In this document: positions 16,175 to 25,241 of the stretch, piece after piece
Position numbering within the stretch: the first letter of the stretch is position 1
Layout of the letters: each line of letters opens with the position of its first letter
Origin: PGYR01 sp034670025
GTDB lineage: Bacteria; Bacteroidota; Ignavibacteria; Kapaibacteriales; UBA2268
DNA: 64,000 bases
NCBI GenBank assembly: GCA_034670025.1
Contig: JAXMOE010000005.1
Location: 124,001-188,000 of the forward strand
Reading direction: 5' to 3'
Made by a program: the position numbers and the translations under genes
Notes under the pieces: model-generated
The model's database searches: none
What the model was told of the DNA's origin: nothing
The model's input: only the letters and a program-made list of their open reading frames with translations

Positions 16175-16235
16175 AATTTGGAATGACTGAGGTGGCAAGT
16201 CCACCCAGTCATTATCTTTATTTCCCCAAATACAC

Positions 16236-16290
16236 CTTAGACTTATTCTTGTCTGGACTCTTCGGATGCCAAGGCATCCTCTGAGTGACG
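16236..16290. repeat. Right-hand copy of the repeat that brackets the XRE/ImmA pair
   Basis: The 30 bases beginning CCTTAGACTTATTCTTG, with three mismatches, and the trailing CTCTGAGTGACGTT match 13921-13979 in direct orientation. Here the centre is a 7-bp palindrome (GGATGCC/GGCATCC); the left copy has an unrelated centre. Confidence 0.75.
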
Positions 16291-16311
16291 TTAGATTGAA
16301 ATTTAAGCCAC

Positions 16312-16348
16312 AAAAAAAAACCAACCCTGCCCGAAGACAAAGTTGGTT
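16312..16348 (-). terminator. Terminator with TTCG tetraloop, copy 2
   Basis: Same 37-base element as at 10031, here 36 bp beyond the stop of flagellin 2 and followed on the minus strand by nine T. Confidence 0.88.
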
Positions 16349-16383
16349 CTTATCAAATAATAGTTATACGAACTATACCGCTC

Positions 16384-17319
16384 TTACGACTGTAATAGCT
16401 GCAAGAATGACTGTGGATTCTGGTTCGCTTGCGAAAGCGAAGTCAGTGATGTTTGCTGTAAGAACTGAGCTTTGATTAGCTCCATTTGTTCCATAGCCAC
16501 ATCGGCATCTTCTAGTCTTGATATAGCTGCATTGTAGTTGGTTACTTGTTCTTCTATCAACGAACCTTGCGAGTCTAACCTGTTAGCAATACCACCCACG
16601 AACGATGCGGTTTTACTTACGTTGTTTAGTGCTTCAGTCAACGATGTTAAAGTAACATTGATAACCGAGTCCGCAAATATACCCAAATCACCAGAGTTTA
16701 TTGAGTTCAAACTAGATAGATCTAATCCAGTTATCCCTGCAAAGTTGCCCGTTGTGATTGAATTCAAGTCGAAATTATTACTTTCTACGTTGAACTCTGG
16801 GTTGCTTGTTGATAAATTAACAGCCATTGAGATTAGGTCATTAGTTGCGTTAGTTGCTATATAGAAATTAACGCTGTAAGTACCGTCTAATAACTGTCGT
16901 CCACCAAATACCGTGGAATCAACTACTGTTTGAACTTGTTGTGCCATTCTCCAAGCTGCCTTAGCCAAAGCGATTTTCTCATCCGTTCCCATCGCTCCGG
17001 AAGCGGCCGCTGAAGTGCCATCTTTAATCATAGTAACCAATTCAGTGATATTATCAAGTGAATCCATAGCTATGTTTGTGATGTTTTTAGCATCGCCTAC
17101 TACTTTTAGTGAAGCTTTTAGGGCACCGTTTCTTGCCTGCAAAGCTCTAGAAGTTATGTAAGCTGCAACGTCGTCCGATGCATTGTTGATTCTTTTACCT
17201 GTCGAGAGTCTTAACTGCCTTAAAGAAATCTCTAAACCTGATTTTCTCAAAGAATTATAAGCATTCTCTGCAGGTGTATTCGTAACTATTCTGGCGCTCT
17301 CACTAGATGCAAAAGGCAT
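16384..17319 (-). CDS. Flagellin 2
   Basis: A 311-residue flagellin paralogue. The N-terminal D0/D1 part has LRLSTGKRINNASDDVAAY and GTDEKIALAKAAWRMAQQV. The middle is short, and the C-terminus has SRLEDADVAMEQMELIKAQF and SQANQNPQSFLQLLQ. AGAGGT precedes the ATG. It lies 71 bp after flagellin 3 on the same strand. The gap contains only a weak sigma-28-like box (TACGATAC with a poor -35), so expression may rely on read-through from flagellin 3 or on another sigma factor. Confidence 0.95.
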   Translation of the reverse strand: MPFASSESARIVTNTPAENAYNSLRKSGLEISLRQLRLSTGKRINNASDDVAAYITSRALQARNGALKASLKVVGDAKNITNIAMDSLDNITELVTMIKDGTSAAASGAMGTDEKIALAKAAWRMAQQVQTVVDSTVFGGRQLLDGTYSVNFYIATNATNDLISMAVNLSTSNPEFNVESNNFDLNSITTGNFAGITGLDLSSLNSINSGDLGIFADSVINVTLTSLTEALNNVSKTASFVGGIANRLDSQGSLIEEQVTNYNAAISRLEDADVAMEQMELIKAQFLQQTSLTSLSQANQNPQSFLQLLQS

Positions 17320-17390
17320 ATTTACCTCTTATATGTTAGTGAAAATATTATTAATTATGTTTTTCATATTCGTATCGTATTTTTTTGTCT

Positions 17391-18323
17391 TTATTCTAAC
17401 AATCTCAAATAAGATTGCGGTGTCACATTTGCTTGCGAAAGCGATTGCAATGCTGTTTGCTGCATAAACTCACGCTTTACTATTTCCATTTGCTCTCTGG
17501 CCACGTCTGCATCTTCTATTCTGCTTATCGTGTCCTTGTAGCCAGTTACCTGCTCTACTAATAGCTCCGATTGTGATTCTAATCGCTGGCTAAATCCACC
17601 AACATAAGAAGCTGTATTCGTCACATTGTCAAGAGCATCGGCCAAACTACTCAATGTAGTTGCAATATTGTCATCGGAAAATATTCCCAAATCAGTTGAA
17701 CTAACATTATTCAGCTCACTCAAATCAAGTCCAGTTATTCCTGCAAAGTTGCTAGTGCTACTTGCGTTTATGTCAAATGTACCAGAGCTTGTATTGAAAT
17801 CAGTGTTGTTAGTACCCATATCAATTTGTAATGATTGCAAACTATTGTTAGCATTCACAGATATTACAAAGTTTGCCGAAAAAGTCCCATCGACCAAACT
17901 CCTACCGCCGAACACAGTGCTGTCAACAACAGTCTGTATTTGCGATGCCAATCTGTACGCCGCTTTTGAAAGAGCAATTCGTTCATCCGTACCTTGCAAT
18001 CCGTTAGCTGCCTGAGCAGTAGAATCTCTAATCTGTATAACCAGTTCAGAAACACTGTCCAATGAATCCATGATAATGTTAACCACATTCTTGGCATCAT
18101 CGACGGCTTGCATAGCTGACTGTAAAGTCTTATTTCTCGAATCTAATATTCTGGAAGTTGGGAAATTTGCCACGTCATCCGAAGCATTGTTAATCCGTTT
18201 GCCTGTTGACAAATTGAGCCGATGCTTGTTTAATTGCTTCGACGTGTCTGCCAACGCCTTCAAATGACTAGAAGACGGTGTATTACTGCTAATCCTTGCA
18301 CTATTGCCCACCGAAAAAGGCAT
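17391..18323 (-). CDS. Flagellin 3
   Basis: A 310-residue flagellin. The start is the ATG at 18323 (MPFSVGNSARI), aligned with the other flagellins. The ATG 12 bases upstream overlaps the GGAGGT ribosome binding site and is rejected. N-terminal LNLSTGKRINNASDDVANF and C-terminal SRIEDADVAREQMEIVKREF plus SQANVTPQSYLRLLE mark D0/D1. PTSR replaces the I/YTSR of the other two at about residue 53. Three flagellins suggest a multi-component filament. No clear sigma-28 promoter was found upstream. Confidence 0.95.
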   Translation of the reverse strand: MPFSVGNSARISSNTPSSSHLKALADTSKQLNKHRLNLSTGKRINNASDDVANFPTSRILDSRNKTLQSAMQAVDDAKNVVNIIMDSLDSVSELVIQIRDSTAQAANGLQGTDERIALSKAAYRLASQIQTVVDSTVFGGRSLVDGTFSANFVISVNANNSLQSLQIDMGTNNTDFNTSSGTFDINASSTSNFAGITGLDLSELNNVSSTDLGIFSDDNIATTLSSLADALDNVTNTASYVGGFSQRLESQSELLVEQVTGYKDTISRIEDADVAREQMEIVKREFMQQTALQSLSQANVTPQSYLRLLE

Positions 18324-18394
18324 ATTCACCTCCATGTGAATATTTTAATCCTAAAAATGTTTCTTCCTGACTGATTAGTTACAAGGTGTGTGCC

Positions 18395-18421
18395 AAAAAA
18401 TAAGTGGCTCTTCTTGCCACT
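18395..18421 (-). promoter_or_regulatory. Terminator-like hairpin in the leader of flagellin 3
   Basis: On the minus strand AGTGGC/GCCACT form a 6-bp stem with a 7-nt loop, followed by TTATTTTTT. It lies 72 bp before the flagellin 3 start. It could end transcripts entering from the right or attenuate the flagellin. The rest of 18324-18621 shows nothing else on this strand. A lone ACCGATAA on the plus strand at 18568 lacks a matching -35. Confidence 0.5.
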
Positions 18422-18621
18422 GCTATTTATCTTAAAATCACAATCCGACCAAACTGCACTAATACTATACGCTATGAGCTGATTTGCATAACACTATTAA
18501 TCTACTTTTTATCACATAAATTAAAATATTAGCTCTAAAATGAGTAATTTTGAATGTGTTAATTATGACCGATAAAATAGGATAATATTCAACACGGCTT
18601 TTTTTTGGTTAATATTAGACA

Positions 18622-19227
18622 ATGACAACAAGCAGTAACAATAGAAATAAAGTTATAAAACCAGAAGTTCTCCTTCAAGCATATAAGCAAGGGTATTTCC
18701 CTATGGCTGACAGCAAAGAAGGCGAAGTCTATTGGCATTGCCCCGACCCAAGGGCTATTATTCCATTGGATAACACCAAAAAACCAAAATCACTCAAGAA
18801 GAGTGAAGAAAAAAATGAGTTTGAATACCGAGTGGACACCAATTTCAAAACTGTTATAACCAAATGCGCTGACAGAGATGACACCTGGATTTCTGATGAG
18901 ATAATAGAAACTTACACTATGCTCCATGAACTTGGTTCGGCTCACTCGGTAGAAACATACATTGACAATGAATTGGTGGGTGGGCTCTACGGTGTATCAG
19001 TGGGAGGTGCATTTTTTGGAGAATCAATGTTCAACACTAAAACTGATGCAGCGAAAGGTGCGTTCTATTATTTAATAGAACTACTAAAAGAAAAAAACTT
19101 CCTATTGTTAGACTCCCAATATATCAATCCATTTACAAAACAGCTTGGTGCAGTAGAAATTAGCTATATGGATTACTCAAAAAAATTAATTAAAGCTATA
19201 AACTTAGCAACAAGTTTTGTAGATTAG
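18622..19227 (+). CDS. aat: Leucyl/phenylalanyl-tRNA-protein transferase
   Basis: A 201-residue cytosolic enzyme of the Aat family. It transfers Leu or Phe from tRNA to N-terminal Arg/Lys of proteins, making them N-degrons for ClpS-ClpAP. The signature is clear: AYKQGYFPMADSKEGEVYWH at the N-terminus, then PDPRAIIPL, ETYIDNELVGGLYGVSVGG, FFGESMF and LLDSQYINPFTKQLGA. The length is slightly short but complete. It heads a plus-strand cluster with 3 to 4 bp gaps or overlaps to the envelope genes downstream. Confidence 0.93.
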   Translation: MTTSSNNRNKVIKPEVLLQAYKQGYFPMADSKEGEVYWHCPDPRAIIPLDNTKKPKSLKKSEEKNEFEYRVDTNFKTVITKCADRDDTWISDEIIETYTMLHELGSAHSVETYIDNELVGGLYGVSVGGAFFGESMFNTKTDAAKGAFYYLIELLKEKNFLLLDSQYINPFTKQLGAVEISYMDYSKKLIKAINLATSFVD

Positions 19228-19230
19228 ATT

Positions 19231-21039
19231 ATGAGAATAGTAACATTATTTTTGATAATAACATTTCTTTCTGCTTGCAGACCACCAATCAACAAAAAAA
19301 ACAATGTTGATTGTGAGATTCCCGTGTTGGAATGTGAGCAAACACCGTGGACTGGTACTCCATTGGATACTACATATTACAATAGTGGTAAGAACTATTA
19401 TTATAGTATAGAGCAAGTAATTGGGCTCAATACTTCTGACCAAGAGTATTCTATTATGTTATCGGATGTTGTACATCCAAAAAGCAATCAGCAAATAAAT
19501 TTTGCCACAATAGGTGAAGAGTTGGGACAAAGGACTTACCTTATAGAAAATGAAATTGATAATAAATCCAACACAAAAAGTAAAGACAGCTTCCGAAAAG
19601 TGATGGACATAAAAGGAGACAGCCAAGGTCACTTTGGCTTCCCAACAATCGTAAACAAAGAGCATATAGTTATTGCATCGACTTACGGCACTAATAACTC
19701 AGCAGAGCCAATAGAAATGGGTGCTTACGAACTAATACCAACTGATGAAATCATTGGTCAATCCCGTTTGTACGACGTAAAGAAAGGTCCAGACGAGCAA
19801 GTAGAAACAGATATAACACCTAAGTATAGCCATTTAATCTGGGAATCGCACCCCAGCTTCGACAAAAAGAATAATATTCTATTCTTCTCATCTGATAGAG
19901 AAAACGGCTTCGGTGGAGTTGACTTGTGGTACATGATATTCAGCAATGGTGATTGGGATGGTCCATATAATTGCGGTATCAATGTCAACTCAGCTTGCGA
20001 TGACATAACCCCTTACCCGAGCCCCGACGGCAACAGATTGTATTTCAGCTCGGCAGCACACAACAGCGTTGGCGGCTATGATTTATTCTACATTGATTAT
20101 ATAGTAGAAAACCAAAGCGAACCAATGCCTATATTTGATAAAACTATACACAACGTCGGTGCACCAATTAACACGGCAGCCGACGAGATTTCTCCATTCT
20201 TCAAAGACAATAGTGACAATTACTTCTACTACAGCTCCGATCAAGATGGCGATTTTGATATATATGTAAAGCAAAAAATATTCAAAGATGGAAGAGATAT
20301 AGTCCTCAACGACGAAAAAGAAATAGTGGAAGAGAACATAGATGTTGAGCTTCCGACGGATTCAATTGATGTAAATCCAAAATTTGAGTTGGAAGGAGTA
20401 GTTACAGATAAGCGTACACAAGAACCAATAGAAGATGTGGACGTAACAGTTACTAAAGAAAAGGAAACTACACCTTACAAACAGACAAAAACGGATAAGG
20501 ACGGGAAGTATAAGTTTGAGCTGGATAAAGGCCCAGAATACAGTGTCAAAGTTGAAGATGACACACTGTTTTATGAGCAATACACAGTAAAAGTAGATAA
20601 ACGCGACACAGCCACTGCCATACAGCGTGATATTACTATGGACATAATCAAAACTGTTCGAATCAATTTTGAATATGACAAATCCAACAAGCCATACGAA
20701 TATATACTGGACTCACTCGGTAACCAAGAAAACGTAACTTGGCAATCAGCAATAGAAAATTTGACTGATGATATAAAAGGTTCTCAATCTGTTTTAGAAA
20801 AAGTAATAATTACTGGCCACACTGATCCAGTAGCCAGTGCCGCTTACAACAAAAACTTAGGACAAAAGCGGGCAGAGTTCGTGGTTTCTGAATTAGTAAA
20901 AAGAGGCATTCCTATTTACTTGTTAAAAGCCAAAAGTAAAGGCGAGTCTGAAAAGTTGAAAAAATTCAAGAATGAAGACACAAAACAATATCACAAGCGT
21001 TTAAGAAGAGTTACATTAGAAAAAGTATTTATAAAATGA
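19231..21039 (+). CDS. PorE-like lipoprotein: PD40 propeller, CarboxypepD-like domain, OmpA domain
   Basis: A 602-residue outer-membrane lipoprotein with lipobox LSAC and Cys16. Residues about 190-370 contain PD40/WD40-like units (LFFSSDRENGFGGVDLWYM, LYFSSAAHNSVGGYDLFY). Residues about 385-470 form a carboxypeptidase-regulatory-like beta domain (GVVTDKRTQEPIEDVDVTV). Residues about 480-600 are an OmpA peptidoglycan-binding domain (IITGHTDPVASAAYNKNLGQ). T9SS component PorE has TPR, propeller, CRD and OmpA parts in this order; here the TPR part is absent. Role as T9SS anchor is inferred. It overlaps the PBP1A gene by 4 bp. Confidence 0.85.
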   Translation: MRIVTLFLIITFLSACRPPINKKNNVDCEIPVLECEQTPWTGTPLDTTYYNSGKNYYYSIEQVIGLNTSDQEYSIMLSDVVHPKSNQQINFATIGEELGQRTYLIENEIDNKSNTKSKDSFRKVMDIKGDSQGHFGFPTIVNKEHIVIASTYGTNNSAEPIEMGAYELIPTDEIIGQSRLYDVKKGPDEQVETDITPKYSHLIWESHPSFDKKNNILFFSSDRENGFGGVDLWYMIFSNGDWDGPYNCGINVNSACDDITPYPSPDGNRLYFSSAAHNSVGGYDLFYIDYIVENQSEPMPIFDKTIHNVGAPINTAADEISPFFKDNSDNYFYYSSDQDGDFDIYVKQKIFKDGRDIVLNDEKEIVEENIDVELPTDSIDVNPKFELEGVVTDKRTQEPIEDVDVTVTKEKETTPYKQTKTDKDGKYKFELDKGPEYSVKVEDDTLFYEQYTVKVDKRDTATAIQRDITMDIIKTVRINFEYDKSNKPYEYILDSLGNQENVTWQSAIENLTDDIKGSQSVLEKVIITGHTDPVASAAYNKNLGQKRAEFVVSELVKRGIPIYLLKAKSKGESEKLKKFKNEDTKQYHKRLRRVTLEKVFIK

Positions 21040-23186
21040 CACCAAGAATATTCCTAATATTATTAATTTCAATCACTCTGGTAGTTACTGCTGGCGTGAG
21101 TATCTATGTTTACTCGGTCATTTCTACTGGTCTCCCCTCATTGGAGCAATTAGAAAACCCCGAACAGATGTTTGCGAGTCAAGTAATCAGTAGTGATGAC
21201 GAAGTGATAGACCACTTCTTTATGCAGCGAAGAGTAAACCTAAAATTAGAGCAAATGCCGCAATCTGCTGTTGATGCACTAATCTCCACTGAAGATAGAA
21301 AATTCTATTCTCATTGGGGAATTGACTTGGACAGATTAGTAAAAGCAGTAATAAAGAAAGTACTAAACCCTTTCAAAAGAGCCGAAGGAGCATCGACTAT
21401 TACACAACAGCTTGCACGTAATCTATTCTTAGACTTATCACGTAACATCGAACGAAAAATCAGGGAAGCAGCAGTTACTGTCAAGATAGAAGACACATAC
21501 ACCAAGAATGAAATATTAGAAATGTATCTGAACACAGTGAACTTCGGTCGTGGAGCTTACGGTATCAGCGTTGCTGCTCGTACATTTTTTGACAAAAAAG
21601 CAGACGAGCTAACAATTGCCGAATCAGCATACCTAATTGGGCTACTTAAAGCACCGTCACGCTATGACGTAAGGTCTAACTATGACCGTGCATTGCGTAG
21701 AAGGAATCTAATCTTGTCAATGATGCAATCGCAAGGAAAAATCACTTACGAGGACTATCAACTCGCTTTAGAATCACCGATAGAGGTGAGAGAAGGCACC
21801 GCAGTAACAGCATCAGAATCTAATTTGGCTCCTCACTACGTAGAGTCAATAAGAAAAGAGTATTCGCCATTCCTAAAAGACAAGGACTATGATTTATACA
21901 GAGATGGTCTGATTATATATACTACACTTAACGAACAGATACAAGATTATGCGAATAGTGTTGTAGAATCACATCTGAAAATGTATCAAGAAAACTTCGA
22001 TAAAAAATGGAGTTGGGACAGAAATAAGAAATTAGAAAAAGACATAATTTCTGAAGCAATCCGTAAACATCCTGAGTACAAATCTTCACCAAAAAGTAAG
22101 CGTGAAGAAGTAGCCGCAAGACTGAAAAAAGATAGACAGTTCATTGATTCTGTGAAAAACGAAAAGACCACTATTCAGATTGGTATGGTTGTGATAGACC
22201 CAGTATCTGGTGGAATATTAGCAATGGTAGGTGCTTCACCTAAGTTTATGAAAGACAACAGCCACGCAAAACATTCACTCAATCACATAACACAGATACG
22301 AAGACAACCTGGCTCATCGTTGAAGCCATTTGTTTACTCTATGGCATTGAAATCTGGGCTTTACCCCGATGATTCTATTGTTTGTGGGCCATTCACTTAC
22401 ACTGACCCACACACTGACGAAGTTTGGGCACCTCGTTCTGGTACTAACGATTGCCCCGATAGCACTTACAAAATGACCGTAGCAACAGCTTTGAAAAAGT
22501 CAGTGAACTCTGTGGCTGCTAGATTAATCACAGAATACACAAACCCAGATGACGTAAAGCACTTACTCAGAAAAGCTGGTATATCTACACCAATCGATGC
22601 CGTGCCAGCGTTGGCGTTGGGTGCTGGTGGCGAAGTAATTCCTATGGAACATATTTCAGCATTTTCAGTTTTCGCTAATGATGGATACAGAGTAGAGCCG
22701 TATTATGTGAATAGAATAGAAGACAGAAACGGCAACCTTATATTCAGAAAGAAAAGAACTAACAAGATATTCGATGTCCTTGACAAAGACATAGCACACG
22801 AAATGACTATAATGATGCAAGATGTAGTGAACAGCGGAACAGCTGCCAGAGTGAGAAGATATTTCCGAGACGTAGAAGCAGCAGGTAAAACTGGTACGAC
22901 TAACGACAATTCGGATGCTTGGTTCATTGGTTATACACCTCAGCTGATTTGCGGTATTTGGGTAGGCTTCGATGACCAAAGAATTAACTTCAACCCAATT
23001 GGCTACGATGGTCAAGGTGGTAGAGTAGCTGGCCCAATATGGGGTATGCTTATGGATAGCATTTACACAAACAAGCATTTACCATACAAACAAAAGTCAT
23101 TTGGTTACAAAACAAGAATGGAACTTGACTCACTTACTCATTTGAGAAGACAAGTTGGCGAATATTTCGACATAATGAACAATTAG
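21036..23186 (+). CDS. Penicillin-binding protein 1A (bifunctional glycosyltransferase/transpeptidase)
   Basis: A 716-residue class A PBP. It has an N-terminal membrane anchor (residues 4-27) and a GT51 transglycosylase domain with STEDRKFYSHWGIDL (catalytic E in EDR) and GASTITQQLARNLFL. The transpeptidase domain has PGSSLKPF (SxxK), KKSVNS (SxN) and AAGKTGTTNDNSDAWFIGYTP (KTG). It polymerises and crosslinks peptidoglycan in the periplasm. The ATG overlaps the stop of the OmpA-like gene (ATGA), implying coupled synthesis of two cell-wall proteins. All catalytic motifs are intact. Confidence 0.95.
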   Translation: MTPRIFLILLISITLVVTAGVSIYVYSVISTGLPSLEQLENPEQMFASQVISSDDEVIDHFFMQRRVNLKLEQMPQSAVDALISTEDRKFYSHWGIDLDRLVKAVIKKVLNPFKRAEGASTITQQLARNLFLDLSRNIERKIREAAVTVKIEDTYTKNEILEMYLNTVNFGRGAYGISVAARTFFDKKADELTIAESAYLIGLLKAPSRYDVRSNYDRALRRRNLILSMMQSQGKITYEDYQLALESPIEVREGTAVTASESNLAPHYVESIRKEYSPFLKDKDYDLYRDGLIIYTTLNEQIQDYANSVVESHLKMYQENFDKKWSWDRNKKLEKDIISEAIRKHPEYKSSPKSKREEVAARLKKDRQFIDSVKNEKTTIQIGMVVIDPVSGGILAMVGASPKFMKDNSHAKHSLNHITQIRRQPGSSLKPFVYSMALKSGLYPDDSIVCGPFTYTDPHTDEVWAPRSGTNDCPDSTYKMTVATALKKSVNSVAARLITEYTNPDDVKHLLRKAGISTPIDAVPALALGAGGEVIPMEHISAFSVFANDGYRVEPYYVNRIEDRNGNLIFRKKRTNKIFDVLDKDIAHEMTIMMQDVVNSGTAARVRRYFRDVEAAGKTGTTNDNSDAWFIGYTPQLICGIWVGFDDQRINFNPIGYDGQGGRVAGPIWGMLMDSIYTNKHLPYKQKSFGYKTRMELDSLTHLRRQVGEYFDIMNN

Positions 23187-23188
23187 AT

Positions 23189-23845
23189 ATGAATAGAAAT
23201 TTTGAATATATAAGCGGCGAATCAGTTCCTGTAGGAACAATATACTGCATTGGTAGGAACTACACTGAACACGCCAAAGAATTAGGCAATGAAGTTCCGA
23301 CCGAGCCAGTTGTGTTTATTAAGCCACCTAATTCTTATGTGCCGAGTGGGAGCAAAGTAGCCAGACCAGATTACTCTGAACTTATGCACCACGAAGTAGA
23401 AGTAGTATTTGTTATTGGGAAAGACGGTAGGAACATAAGTGAAAGTGATGCTCTTGATTATATAGCCGGAGTTGGAGTAGGAATAGATTTTACTCTGCGC
23501 GATGTACAGAACAAAATAAAAGAAAAGGGCTTGCCTTGGTCTATGGCTAAGAGCTTTATCGGAGCGGCACCCGTATCTCCCATTCTCGACATAGATGAGA
23601 TTGAGAATGTAGATGATATTGAATTTGAGATTACAAAAAATGGTACTGTAACACAAAGTGGCAACACTAAGGAAATGATAAACGGAATCTTTCCGCTCAT
23701 AGCATACATATCAAAAGTATTTGGATTAAGGAAAGGCGATTGCATTTTCACTGGTACTCCCAAAGGAGTAGGGCCAGTTGAATCAGGCGATAAATTAGTT
23801 GCAACCTTAGCAAACAAAGCTCAATTAGAAATTGAAATAGAGTAA
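23189..23845 (+). CDS. FAA hydrolase family protein (acylpyruvase-like)
   Basis: A 218-residue single-domain fumarylacetoacetase-fold enzyme. It shows IYCIGRNYTEHAKELGNEVP, PVVFIKPPNS, MHHEVEVVFVIGK (the H-E-x-E metal-binding motif), DFTLRDVQNKIKEKGLPW and DCIFTGTPKGVGPV. It resembles YcgM/FAHD1 acylpyruvases and oxaloacetate decarboxylases that use Mg2+. The substrate cannot be decided. It starts 2 bp after the PBP1A stop, so it is cotranscribed, but no functional link to the cell wall is apparent. A second, longer FAH protein starts at 63553. Confidence 0.9.
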   Translation: MNRNFEYISGESVPVGTIYCIGRNYTEHAKELGNEVPTEPVVFIKPPNSYVPSGSKVARPDYSELMHHEVEVVFVIGKDGRNISESDALDYIAGVGVGIDFTLRDVQNKIKEKGLPWSMAKSFIGAAPVSPILDIDEIENVDDIEFEITKNGTVTQSGNTKEMINGIFPLIAYISKVFGLRKGDCIFTGTPKGVGPVESGDKLVATLANKAQLEIEIE

Positions 23846-23849
23846 TATT

Positions 23850-25241
23850 ATGAAAACAAAAATACTATTAGCATTACTGCTTACTGTTATAGTCCAATCG
23901 TGTAGCATTGTTACTACACGTGAGGAAGAAGACTTATATACGGTAATCAATAAGGATACGGTTGAGTCGCACTTTATCAAAAATGCCCCTGGAAATGTGG
24001 ACAGAGGTGTTGTCCATCCGTCCACAAAAGAAATACTAAGAGACCGAGACATAGTTAAGTTCGACAGCACTGACATTCGTTACTACCCAGACTTTATCCG
24101 CTTAGGTCTGTTCGAAGGTATGGGTTTCATTGGCGGTGACACTGATTTCTCGCTAAATAGTGGTTTTTTTGGTATTCACCCTTCACCTGAACTGCTCGAT
24201 GAAAGTAGTCGTGGCGGTGGTGGTGGAAGCATATTCACTGGTGGTATTTACAGATTAGGCATATATGAAAATAGATTACGCTGGTTCCGCGATGCTAAAG
24301 ATTGGACGTGGGGGGTGCACGGATTCGAAGCAATTATTCCTGATGCCCAAGCGGAGAATAGTTTGATGTCAATGATGACACCATATATCAGAAAAAGATT
24401 CTATTTCCGTGACGACATCCCTTATCTTTCAGCCACAATTTCAGTTGGACTAGGGTATTATCCATCTCAATATTTAAACATATCTGGGTCGCTCGACTTG
24501 GGTTCTATTGGTGGACTTAACCTAAGAGCTTACGTAGGTATGGCTGCTGGATACAATTCAGAAACTACACCACAAATATCGAACAATGACTTTGCAGAAG
24601 AAGGCGTTTTCAGTACTCTGCCTTACGCTGGGCTTAGTGTCTCAGTGCTTGATTTTGTTAACCGTGTGCCAGAGCTATATACTGAGTGGAAAGACCACGA
24701 ACATTCTTCGTGGAGCATTGGCTTAGCCGAATTAGCAATTATAAATACCAACTCAGAATATTCTTACTTTGGAGACCAGTCAGAACCATCTGAATCACCA
24801 ATAAGCGGAATGATATTAAAATTAGCAAACGCAAATGTAGCAATCCCAATTAATGACAATTACAACTTCTATGCTGGTACTTCACTGATGTCACTATACT
24901 TACTTGGACTAAATGGTAATGGAATTGGGATATTGCCAATTCGTGTGGGTTACTGGCATCAATTATTGCAAGATGAACTTAGCATAGACCCTTATTTCGA
25001 ATTAGGTTACTATCCTTCAAACTACTATGACTTTGGTGTTAAGCTAAGACTCAAATTCACTGACAGATACAACATTGCACTCAATGCTGGCTATATTTCT
25101 GGTAGAACGCTCGGCGGTCTGAATAGCGAAACATTAGACTTCTTAGGAAATGCCGATGAGTTCAGTGGCTATTACATAGGCCTCAGCTTTGGCTTGTGGG
25201 ATCAGATATTCCAACCAGAAGAGTTGAGATATTCTGAGTAA
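23850..25241 (+). CDS. Outer-membrane beta-barrel lipoprotein, unknown function
   Basis: A 463-residue protein with a lipoprotein signal (MKTKILLALLLTVIVQSC, Cys18). After about 70 polar residues comes a long series of alternating hydrophobic and aromatic strands ending in Tyr/Phe/Leu (LSATISVGLGYYPSQYLNIS, LPYAGLSVSVLDF, ELGYYPSNYYDFGVKLRLKF, FSGYYIGLSFGLWDQ), typical of an outer-membrane barrel. I do not recognise a named family. It is the last gene of the aat-OmpA-PBP1A-FAA cluster, only 4 bp after the FAA gene. Confidence 0.7.
   Translation: MKTKILLALLLTVIVQSCSIVTTREEEDLYTVINKDTVESHFIKNAPGNVDRGVVHPSTKEILRDRDIVKFDSTDIRYYPDFIRLGLFEGMGFIGGDTDFSLNSGFFGIHPSPELLDESSRGGGGGSIFTGGIYRLGIYENRLRWFRDAKDWTWGVHGFEAIIPDAQAENSLMSMMTPYIRKRFYFRDDIPYLSATISVGLGYYPSQYLNISGSLDLGSIGGLNLRAYVGMAAGYNSETTPQISNNDFAEEGVFSTLPYAGLSVSVLDFVNRVPELYTEWKDHEHSSWSIGLAELAIINTNSEYSYFGDQSEPSESPISGMILKLANANVAIPINDNYNFYAGTSLMSLYLLGLNGNGIGILPIRVGYWHQLLQDELSIDPYFELGYYPSNYYDFGVKLRLKFTDRYNIALNAGYISGRTLGGLNSETLDFLGNADEFSGYYIGLSFGLWDQIFQPEELRYSE

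Noticed and set aside
18542..18575. Plus-strand sigma-28 promoter before aat (ACCGATAA at 18568)
   Set aside because: The -10 box is good, but at the required spacing the -35 is TTTGAATG, not TAAAG-like; aat is not a flagellar gene.
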